Positions 1 to 6,248 of a stretch of 36,896 nt of DNA are shown piece after piece. Origin of the DNA: Verrucomicrobiota bacterium (GTDB taxonomy: Bacteria; Verrucomicrobiota; Verrucomicrobiia; Chthoniobacterales; UBA10450). The position numbers and the translations under genes were made by a program. Within the stretch, counting starts at the first letter, position 1. The number at the start of each line of letters is the position of its first letter. Under the pieces are notes generated by a model, which was given only the letters and a program-made list of their open reading frames with translations, had not been told where the DNA came from and did not search any database. The stretch is from positions 1 through 36,896 of the forward strand of contig QHNQ01000019.1 of the NCBI GenBank assembly GCA_003218135.1. Direction: 5' to 3'.

Positions 1-51
1 GGTTTTCGCGAAGCCGGAATAAGAGATCCGATCAACTACGTGAAAAAATGA
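1..51 (+). CDS. 3' end of an unidentified CDS (partial)
   Basis: Frame 1 is open from the left edge and ends in TGA at 49-51, giving a 16-residue C-terminus that finishes DPINYVKK. The stop overlaps the next ATG (48-50) as ATGA, the usual sign of translational coupling, which is the main reason to think this tail is real. Too little is visible to name the protein. It is presumably co-transcribed with the small membrane protein that follows. Confidence 0.5.
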   Translation, partial: GFREAGIRDPINYVKK

Positions 52-239
52 AGCGCCTACTCGGAATTTTCGAGCTCTCGAAAAACGAACAGCGCGTCGT
101 CCTGATCGTAATGTTCATCCTGCTTGCGCTCGCGTTTATCCGATATGAAGGCCGTGTTAATCACTCTCCTGTTCAGCGAACACCACCGGAGGAACTGAAA
201 CCATCGCCCAGTCCTGTGAAAATTGAGGATGAACGCTAA
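48..239 (+). CDS. Small single-pass membrane protein, function unknown
   Basis: This is a 63-residue protein with a short basic/polar N-terminus (MKRLLGIFELSKNEQR), one hydrophobic helix at about residues 17-32 (VVLIVMFILLALAFI) and a Pro/Ser/Glu-rich tail of about 30 residues. The likely topology is a single-span inner-membrane protein. The ATG overlaps the stop of the preceding gene (ATGA), so it looks like the last gene of an operon entering from the left. I do not recognise a family. An HHH/ComEA-type protein or a secretion-system accessory would be a guess. The coupling and the clean hydrophobic segment favour a real gene despite its size. Confidence 0.6.
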   Translation: MKRLLGIFELSKNEQRVVLIVMFILLALAFIRYEGRVNHSPVQRTPPEELKPSPSPVKIEDER

Positions 240-286
240 AGTTCAACCCTCGCGAGGAATGTCTGTGTCAAAAGTCAGGACTGACC

Positions 287-328
287 CTATTGTTCTACTT
301 CTATTGTTCTACTTCTATTGTTCTACTT
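287..328 (+). repeat. 14-bp tandem repeat, three exact copies
   Basis: The unit CTATTGTTCTACTT occurs three times without a mismatch at 287-300, 301-314 and 315-328. It sits in the gap after the small membrane protein and before the 3' end of the minus-strand gene at 419-1123. Because the unit is 14 bp and not a multiple of three, it is unlikely to be coding. The exactness suggests a recent slippage expansion or an insertion scar. Confidence 0.9.
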
Positions 329-418
329 GGACATGGCTCGGCGAGGCCGGAGGAAAACCATCACCAATTTCTTAGAAATCGCCGATGTGGTCTTGCTCAG
401 GCGACTGGTCGTCGAAGA

Positions 419-1123
419 TTATCGACTGTTAGCCTTGAAGACTGCGTCTCTCCAGCGCTTGACGCTCCGCCACGCCCATTCGATATCAGATTTGTCGTGG
501 TATGGTGAGTCAGCAAAGAGATAGAAAGCTCGATTGCGAACTCGAATGACGCAGCACGCTGCAATTGAAACGTAGCTCTGAGCAGTCGTCTCCACCTGTA
601 CCTTCGTGAGCGCCGAGAAGCATAGCGAATCGCTAGTGTCGTCAAAAAAGCCGAGCGGAATCATCTCTCCGAGTCTTAGACTAGCCCCGATATCTGAGGA
701 CCAGTTGCTCTCGATCTCCTTGATGACGCTGCGATACTTTTCGTCGAGTGGCGATGAAACGGTCTTCCGCAGTGAGGGCTTCGACGCGGCGAAAAACGAA
801 GGAGTAATGTCACGGCTTTCGAGGCTGCGTTCAGATTCGGCGGCGAAGTGGCGTTCACTCTTCGGCAGGTGATCCATGAGCACCTCCGCCAATGTCTCCT
901 CCGAGCCGAACGCTGCGAGGAGACGGTTAGTCGCTGGAACGAGCCGTTCCTCAAACCTGTCGACCTTCGCGCTCTTTCCATCGTATCGAAAAAAACCCTC
1001 CGGGGGTGGAAGCGAAATAGTAGTGCCGCCAACCGAAATCGCGTCCGTCCCCGCCCATAGAATGCGAGCACCGAGGGACAATGCGCCGAACAAAATGATG
1101 TGAAATCGAGTTGTGTTATTCAT
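419..1123 (-). CDS. Exported protein of unknown function
   Basis: This 234-residue protein starts at ATG 1123. The N-terminus (MNNTTRFHIILFGALSLGARILWAG) looks like a signal peptide with cleavage near residue 24, so the protein is probably periplasmic or outer-membrane associated. The mature part has no motif I recognise. A short segment near residues 30-45 (TTISLPPPEGFFRYDG) resembles the start of a compact domain, and the C-terminal half contains two neighbouring Cys residues (AACCVIRV) and ends in a basic helix. The start lies 6 bp after the stop of the upstream gene at 1130-1888, so the two form a likely two-gene operon. The pair is not obviously related to its neighbours and may be accessory. 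Confidence that it is coding is good; its function is unknown. Confidence 0.75.
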   Translation of the reverse strand: MNNTTRFHIILFGALSLGARILWAGTDAISVGGTTISLPPPEGFFRYDGKSAKVDRFEERLVPATNRLLAAFGSEETLAEVLMDHLPKSERHFAAESERSLESRDITPSFFAASKPSLRKTVSSPLDEKYRSVIKEIESNWSSDIGASLRLGEMIPLGFFDDTSDSLCFSALTKVQVETTAQSYVSIAACCVIRVRNRAFYLFADSPYHDKSDIEWAWRSVKRWRDAVFKANSR

Positions 1124-1129
1124 CGCCGG

Positions 1130-1888
1130 TTATGACTTCGTTAAGAAAATTTGAATATCCTCTGCCGCTGCCCCTATTCTGAGGGAAACAGCCTGCGTCT
1201 TTGAAGGAATGTTCTCCCCGTAAACAGCTAGTATCAATTTATAGGTTCCGGGAGGAATCTGACAGCTGAGCAAATCTTGCTTAACAAAATAGGCTAAAAG
1301 AGTAGCTGGGGAATTTGGTTCCCATGTTCGCGTGCCTATATCGAAAATCCAGTGTTCGTCCGGATTGAGTCTCCTCGGAATTCGTGTCCCGCCTTGCCAC
1401 TGAAGAAAGCCATTTTCGATTCTGCCCGGCTGGATATTTTGACCTTCGACTCTGAGTAATTTTAAGCGGCACCGTTCTACTCCACGATCTCCAACATTCT
1501 TGATCTTGCCACGAATCCACTGCGCATCCTCAAAGCTAGCGCGATCGATCAAATCGTCCCCTACATAGACATCAATCTTCGGGCGATGGTAAAGCAGCCG
1601 AATGTCATCGAGGAAAACTGCCGCGATGACTGCGGACAGCGTGCCGAACGACATAAGCATTTCCCATCTGTTCTCACCCCCGAAAAACAAGATAGAAGCG
1701 CAAATCGCCGAAGTCACCAAAAGCGTGATACCCAAACGTGTCTTCGCGCGGCCCCTTACCCAGCCAATGCAAATCCCCAGAATTCCCAACACCAAGATGA
1801 CAATCGCAACAGTTGCTAGACATTTCAGATCGTTCACAGCGCTAGAGCATAGCAGGGCACAGAAAGCCGAATCGAGTGTGAAATGCAT
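1130..1888 (-). CDS. Membrane protein with C-terminal soluble domain, unknown function
   Basis: This 252-residue protein starts at ATG 1888. Hydrophobic segments at about residues 22-45, 52-68 and 76-92 suggest three membrane spans in the first 95 residues. A soluble domain follows, beginning around YHRPKIDVYVGDD and containing WIRGKIKNVGDRG, which reads like a beta-sandwich with conserved 'inner contact' residues such as those of membrane-anchored CARDB-like or Ig-like domains. That comparison is only an impression. The gene lies 6 bp upstream of the exported protein at 419-1123. By eye its base composition is more A/T-rich than the metabolic genes to the right; one hand-counted 60-base line (1141-1200) is near 47% G+C. 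No family was recognised. Confidence 0.75.
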   Translation of the reverse strand: MHFTLDSAFCALLCSSAVNDLKCLATVAIVILVLGILGICIGWVRGRAKTRLGITLLVTSAICASILFFGGENRWEMLMSFGTLSAVIAAVFLDDIRLLYHRPKIDVYVGDDLIDRASFEDAQWIRGKIKNVGDRGVERCRLKLLRVEGQNIQPGRIENGFLQWQGGTRIPRRLNPDEHWIFDIGTRTWEPNSPATLLAYFVKQDLLSCQIPPGTYKLILAVYGENIPSKTQAVSLRIGAAAEDIQIFLTKS

Positions 1889-1964
1889 AGCTTGTTCGTG
1901 GGAGAAATCGGGTTGCCTGTTAACATTTAACAGTCGCTGACGGCGAATAGGCCGGAGGCTATGC

Positions 1965-2879
1965 TCAATCTCCGATCAGGCCGGGGATCCGTCCGTAGCC
2001 GACAAAGACCGGACTAATTTTGGCGTCGCCGCTTTTAGGTGGCGGCGGCATTTTAAAATCGAAAACACTGACGCCCCAACGTTGTTTGCCATCGTAAGTG
2101 CGACCGTCGCTTGATCCTAACATCACGCGCTTTTTCGTTCGTTTTTCGCGACCCAGATAAATCATCGTGTGGGTGATTGGCGGGTCGCGATCGATATTGT
2201 AGGTGCCGCGCCAGAAAAGCAGGTCGCCGGGCTTGAGATCGTCGAGCTCAAATGAATCCTCCTTACGACTCAGGACCGCACTGAAATCTCCCGCCTTGCG
2301 GACCCAGACATATTGCTGACTGGAATCGCGCGGCACATCGGAAAATCCGTTTTCTCGGAGCACATAGTAAATAAAACCGGAGCAATCCATGCCGCCGTTT
2401 TTCGGATCGGCAGAGCCATAGGTGTAACCGAGATTTTGTTTTGCTAGCGCCAGTCCGGCGTCGAGGATCTGGCGAACTTTTGGCGGATAGCTGTCGTAAT
2501 CCGCTATTTGATCAGGCGAAAGTGAGACGTTCGGCCAGCCTTTCTTCCCTCGTGCAGATTCTGGTGTTTCCTCTGGACTGGCCGCCGGAGTCTTGGTTGC
2601 GGACGGCGATTCGGTTGGTGTCGGAGTAGGAGATGCTTTTTTGTGCTTCGACTTGGTCTTCGGCGTCGGAGACGGCGAAGCTTTCTTTTCTTTAGCAGAA
2701 GCAGTAGGCGATGGCGTAGGCGTCGACTTCTTCGTCGAGTGTTTTTGATGTTTTCGAGTCGGAGTCGGAGTTGGGGTCGGCACGAGGATTTTTTTTATTT
2801 TTGTGCTCAACGACTTTTCGGCGGGACGCGCGGCGTCCATGGCTCCGAACAAGATCACAAGAATCAGGAGCCATTTCAT
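1965..2879 (-). CDS. NlpC/P60 (C40) peptidoglycan hydrolase with cationic Pro/Thr linker
   Basis: NlpC/P60 enzymes cut peptide stems of peptidoglycan, typically at gamma-D-Glu-diamino acid bonds. This 304-residue protein starts at ATG 2879. It has a signal peptide (MKWLLILVILFGAMDAARPA), then residues 33-108 of very low complexity made of PTPTPTP runs alternating with Lys/His-rich blocks, then a C-terminal hydrolase domain (about 130-300). The catalytic Cys is C166 in GGMDCSGF and the probable catalytic His is H237 in ITHTMIYLG. The linker could bind anionic wall polymers or span the periplasm. The gene is flanked downstream by unknown genes and upstream by palindromic repeats. Family assignment is firm; the substrate is inferred. 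Confidence 0.9.
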   Translation of the reverse strand: MKWLLILVILFGAMDAARPAEKSLSTKIKKILVPTPTPTPTRKHQKHSTKKSTPTPSPTASAKEKKASPSPTPKTKSKHKKASPTPTPTESPSATKTPAASPEETPESARGKKGWPNVSLSPDQIADYDSYPPKVRQILDAGLALAKQNLGYTYGSADPKNGGMDCSGFIYYVLRENGFSDVPRDSSQQYVWVRKAGDFSAVLSRKEDSFELDDLKPGDLLFWRGTYNIDRDPPITHTMIYLGREKRTKKRVMLGSSDGRTYDGKQRWGVSVFDFKMPPPPKSGDAKISPVFVGYGRIPGLIGD

Positions 2880-2888
2880 AACTAGATG

Positions 2889-2966
2889 CTGTAGTGTGCG
2901 CTGTCCTCAGCGGAGAATCGAGTCCAGTCAGTTGGTCGGATGCGCTGAGGACAGCGCACGCTACAG
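2889..2966. repeat. CTGTAG-bounded inverted repeat
   Basis: The 24-nt arm at 2889-2912 (begins CTGTAGTGTGCGC) is the reverse complement of 2943-2966 (ends GCGCACGCTACAG) with a single mismatch, around a 30-nt loop. It lies between the NlpC/P60 and M20 peptidase genes, abuts the next palindrome (2981-3060) and shares its CTGTAG/CTACAG ends with the elements at 4456-4514 and 30223-30290. Confidence 0.85.
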
Positions 2967-2980
2967 TCCGGGAAGTAAAT

Positions 2981-3060
2981 CGGCAGGCAGGATGCCTGCC
3001 GCCCGCACAGGCTCGCCACGGGACGAGTCCGTCCGATTGGCGGACAAGATGCCTGTGCTA
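2981..3060. repeat. Compound palindromic element at M20 peptidase 3' end
   Basis: Nested inverted repeats are visible. CGGCAGGCA (2981-2989) pairs with TGCCTGCCG (2993-3001). GCACAGGC (3005-3012) pairs with GCCTGTGC (3051-3058) and encloses GTCCG (3031-3035)/CGGAC (3041-3045). The right edge overlaps the TAG stop of the minus-strand M20 gene (3058-3060). The shape, an outer stem enclosing smaller hairpins, matches other elements in the window. Confidence 0.8.
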
Positions 3061-4395
3061 CGGCTGCGCGAGCTCCTGAAGAATCGCTTTGTTCAGGCGA
3101 ATGCCGGCCTCGAAATTTTCGAGAGGAAAATTTTCATTCGGCGAGTGAGCGCGGCAATCGGGTAACGCGAGTCCCATCAACAATGTTTCAATGCCGAGAA
3201 TCTCGCGGAATTGCGAAACGATAGGAATGCTGCCGCCTTCGCGTATAAGCGCGACGTCGCGGTTAAACGCTTTGCGCAATGCGCGTTGTGCCGCTTCACC
3301 GAACGCCGACTGCGGATCGGTGAGATACCACGGGCCGCTGTGCCCGGTGTTAATTTCCATCGTCACGCCTTTGGGCAGATTTTTTTGCAAATGCGTTTTC
3401 GCCAGTTCCAAAATTTCGTCGCCTCGCTGGTCTGGAACGAGACGAAACGTCAGTTTCGCAAACGCATGACTGGGGATAACGGTCTTTGTTCCCTGCCCCT
3501 GATAACCTCCGCCGATTCCGTTGGTTTCGGCGGTCGGCCGCGCCCAGATGCGTTCCACCGAATTATAGCCGGCTTCCCCGAACAGCTCCGGCACACCCGT
3601 TTCGTCGCGAATCAGTTTGTCGCCATCAACCGGAAGTTTCCGCCACGCTTCGCGTTCCCAGTTCCCAAGCGGCTTCACGCGATCGTAAAATCCTGCAATC
3701 GCTACGCGACCTTCGCGATCGTGAAGCGTGGCAAGCAATTGCGCGAGCGCGGTAATCGGATTTGCAACCGCCCCGCCAAACACGCCGGAATGCAAATCCA
3801 TTTTCGGACCGGTCACTTTGACTTCGAGAGCGGTGACTCCGCGCAGGCCGTAACTTATGGTCGGCACACCGCGGGCAATCATTCCGGTATCTGACACCAC
3901 GGCTACCTCGCACCGCAGTGCCTCGCGATTTTCAGTCATGAAAGGACCGAGGTTCCCGCTGCCGATTTCTTCTTCTCCTTCGATCACCAGATGCAGATTC
4001 ACGGGCAAATCGCGATGCTGCTCGATCGTTTCCTGAATGCCGAGGATGTGCGCAAGGATCTGGCCCTTATTGTCCGTTGCGCCGCGCGCGAAAACGTAGC
4101 CGTTCTTCAAGACAGGCTCGAACGGCGGCGAATCCCAAAGCTCCAGTGGATCTGGTGGCTGCACATCGTAATGGCCGTAAATCAAAACTGTGCGCCGCCC
4201 GGGCTGGTGTTCGTTGCGCGCCCAGACAATTGGGTGGCGTTTCGTGGGTACGAGCTGCGTTTGCAGGCCGATGCTGTCCAGCTTCTTCACCAGCCAGTCT
4301 GCGCACTTGCCCAGCTTCTCCTTGTATTGATCATCGGTCGAAACACTTGGAAACCGCAGGAACGAATAATACTCTTCGAGATAATTGTCGCGCAT
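3058..4395 (-). CDS. M20-family dipeptidase (metallopeptidase)
   Basis: M20 enzymes use two zinc ions to hydrolyse dipeptides or deacylate amino acids in the cytoplasm. From ATG 4395 the protein has 445 residues, the usual family length. The N-terminal catalytic part shows GHYDVQP with ligand His75, ARGATDNKG with bridging Asp108, IEGEEEIGS with the catalytic Glu pair around 141-142, and an Asp in VSDTGM. The dimerisation domain follows (LEVKVTGPKMDLHSGVFGG onwards) and the last zinc His lies in CRAHSPNE. An upstream TTG (4440) would add 15 residues, but ATG restores the typical start MRDNYLEEYYSFLRFPSVS. The stop lies in a palindromic element. The APC amino-acid permease gene lies just upstream on the same strand, suggesting peptide/amino-acid use. 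Confidence 0.93.
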   Translation of the reverse strand: MRDNYLEEYYSFLRFPSVSTDDQYKEKLGKCADWLVKKLDSIGLQTQLVPTKRHPIVWARNEHQPGRRTVLIYGHYDVQPPDPLELWDSPPFEPVLKNGYVFARGATDNKGQILAHILGIQETIEQHRDLPVNLHLVIEGEEEIGSGNLGPFMTENREALRCEVAVVSDTGMIARGVPTISYGLRGVTALEVKVTGPKMDLHSGVFGGAVANPITALAQLLATLHDREGRVAIAGFYDRVKPLGNWEREAWRKLPVDGDKLIRDETGVPELFGEAGYNSVERIWARPTAETNGIGGGYQGQGTKTVIPSHAFAKLTFRLVPDQRGDEILELAKTHLQKNLPKGVTMEINTGHSGPWYLTDPQSAFGEAAQRALRKAFNRDVALIREGGSIPIVSQFREILGIETLLMGLALPDCRAHSPNENFPLENFEAGIRLNKAILQELAQP

Positions 4396-4455
4396 GGCCA
4401 GAAGAGTAAACCCGGGTTGCTGCAAACGTCCACCACTCAACGCACACCAAGCAAC

Positions 4456-4514
4456 TGTAGGGTGGGCGCTTCGCCTGCCCGCGCAAAGCTGGCAAGCGGA
4501 GCGCTTGCCCTACA
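4456..4514. repeat. CTGTAG-bounded cloverleaf-like element
   Basis: The outer arms TGTAGGG (4456-4462) and CCCTACA (4508-4514) enclose two hairpins. GGGTGGGCG (4460-4468) pairs with CGCCTGCCC (4472-4480), including two wobbles, over a CTT loop. GGCAAGCG (4491-4498) pairs perfectly with CGCTTGCC (4502-4509) over a GAG loop. The stop codon TAG of the minus-strand permease (4510-4512) lies inside the right arm. Confidence 0.85.
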
Positions 4515-5868
4515 ACAGCAACAGTGACGCGCTTGCTCGTTCGGAGCGCGAAATGAATTTCCGCACGAGATACACAATCGACGCGAGCACCAGCACGATT
4601 CCAGTCACGACAAATTCACGAGCCGTCGCATGCGCTAGAATCCAAATGATCGCGATTATCGCCAGCGCGGGCACGATTTTCATTCCGGGGAAATTGAACG
4701 GTTCGCCGTCCGAGCGCACGTCCTGTTGCACCAAAATCCAGCAAGCGGCGCAGCAAAGGAAATACATGAGCAAGACGGCGACATTCGAAAGCACCGCCAG
4801 TTGTTCGAAGGTCCCGCTAAGTGACAGCGCGAACGCAAGTGTCGCGTAAGTGATAATTGCGACATCAGGTGATCGGTAGCGCGGGTGAACGTGCGCGAAA
4901 AATTGTGGCAACGCGCCGTCGCGTCCGAAAGCAAAAATCATTCGCGGGGAACTCAGAATGTCGCTCGTTACAAATCCGAATGCGGAGATGCTGGCTCCGG
5001 CGAGAAGAATCGTGCGGCCGAGGTTGCCGAGAAATGTCGCCGCCGATTCGGCGAGTGGGGCATCCGGATGATTCGCGACATCGGCGCCGAGCGTCCCCTG
5101 CGCGACAAGTTGGATCATGAGGTAGATGCTAGTGGTGACGACGAGCGCGAGATAAGCCGACCGCGGAACCGTGCGCGCCGGATTCTTCACTTCGCCGCTC
5201 GGAATCAACGCCACCTCGATTCCGACAAAGGCGAAAATTAGCAGGATAACGGCATCGCCCAACGACTTGCTGCTGGGCCAACTGTTCCAGGCAAGATTCG
5301 GCGTGTGAATGAAAAATATTCCTACGGAAATGAACAGCAACAGGGGCAGAAGCTTTGCGACGGTGATCACAGTTACCGCTCCCGCGCCTTCCCGCACGCC
5401 CCGGATGTTGATCAACACGAGCAAACCGTACACGGCGAACATGACGAAAATCCGCATCACGGGACTGCCGAGAAACGGAACGACCAGGGCCACCGAATTC
5501 GCGAGAACGTTCACAACGCCAGCAACGGCGCCAAGTGCCGTTAGAAAATAAAGCATGCCCGCGAGGAACCCGACGTAACGGCCGAAGGCGACTTCCACAT
5601 ACGCGTAGAGGCCTCCGGTTAATGACACACGGCTGCCGGCAATCGCGAAACACGTGACGAACAAGACCATCGCAATCGCACAACAAACAAATGCGAGTGG
5701 CGCCGCCGAGCCTAGTCCCTTCGCAACTGTCGCGGGGATCACGAAAATTCCCGCACCAATTGTCGAGCTGACGATATTCGCAGTGAGAGCTGGAATTCCA
5801 ATGCCGCGGACCAGCTGATGATCGATGCGCTCTTCCTGCTGTATCCATGCCGGCGATTCGTCTGCCAT
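4510..5868 (-). CDS. APC-superfamily amino acid permease
   Basis: This is an inner-membrane secondary transporter, probably for amino acids in symport or exchange. The protein has 452 residues from ATG 5868, with about 12 hydrophobic segments. The first helix carries the APC signature (ANIVSSTIGAGIFVIPATVA, residues 30-49), where the unwound GAGIF segment binds the substrate amino and carboxyl groups. Length and layout fit the APC/LAT-like group. Substrate specificity cannot be read from sequence. It lies upstream of the M20 dipeptidase on the same strand, separated by a 59-nt palindromic element that supplies its TAG stop. The last residues ASLLLL come directly before the element. Co-expression with the dipeptidase is plausible but unproven. 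Confidence 0.92.
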   Translation of the reverse strand: MADESPAWIQQEERIDHQLVRGIGIPALTANIVSSTIGAGIFVIPATVAKGLGSAAPLAFVCCAIAMVLFVTCFAIAGSRVSLTGGLYAYVEVAFGRYVGFLAGMLYFLTALGAVAGVVNVLANSVALVVPFLGSPVMRIFVMFAVYGLLVLINIRGVREGAGAVTVITVAKLLPLLLFISVGIFFIHTPNLAWNSWPSSKSLGDAVILLIFAFVGIEVALIPSGEVKNPARTVPRSAYLALVVTTSIYLMIQLVAQGTLGADVANHPDAPLAESAATFLGNLGRTILLAGASISAFGFVTSDILSSPRMIFAFGRDGALPQFFAHVHPRYRSPDVAIITYATLAFALSLSGTFEQLAVLSNVAVLLMYFLCCAACWILVQQDVRSDGEPFNFPGMKIVPALAIIAIIWILAHATAREFVVTGIVLVLASIVYLVRKFISRSERASASLLLL

Positions 5869-6248
5869 CGGCGCATCGTGAGTGATTCAATTGTCCAAAG
5901 CAAGAATGCGGGTTAATCTTCTCGCTCAGGGATTACTTTCAGAATGGCGGGCATTCGCAGCGACACGCGCAAAGGGCGCCTCTCCTTGGTGAAGGAGAGG
6001 GGAGGGTGAGGTTCGACTCGCACATTCCATTGATTGGTCCCGCTCACCTTCATCCTCTTCCCTTATTGCAAGGCGAGAGGCGACAAAGCACGCAAGGGTT
6101 CACGCGATTCCGATCTTATGCGGCGAGACGAAGGCCCAATATCCTGTGGTCGCCCCCCATCAGGACCCCTTCAAATTGTGTGATTTTCCGCTTGTAACCC
6201 GAGAAACCTTGCTGTATTGACCTTGCCGAGGCCCAGGTTGTGGCCACA
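5869..6248. other. Divergent intergenic region (permease/smc)
   Basis: The gap of about 380 nt holds no convincing gene. It contains one perfect hairpin (5979-6000, listed separately) and a looser CT/AG-rich mirror at about 6050-6085. It must carry promoters for both the permease (leftward) and smc (rightward), but no clear -35/-10 pair stands out. GAGG at 6228-6231 lies 8 nt before GTG 6240, an alternative smc start. Confidence 0.6.
5979..6000. repeat. Perfect 9-bp hairpin repeat
   Basis: CCTCTCCTT (5979-5987), loop GGTG (5988-5991) and AAGGAGAGG (5992-6000) form a perfect stem, followed by GGAGGGTGAGG. The A/G-rich motif is echoed weakly at about 6050-6080. There is no T-tract, so it is more likely a dispersed repeat than a terminator. 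Confidence 0.75.

Noticed and set aside
290-524. Two overlapping plus-strand frames starting near the 14-bp triplication
   Set aside because: They are driven by the non-coding repeat and run antisense to the end of the exported protein gene; composition is not protein-like.
3191-4527. Plus-strand frames antisense to the M20 peptidase
   Set aside because: They are shadow frames of a clearly identified gene with intact zinc-binding motifs.
5979-6000. Hairpin 5979-6000 as a rho-independent terminator
   Set aside because: It has no T-tract on either strand and lies between divergent gene starts.
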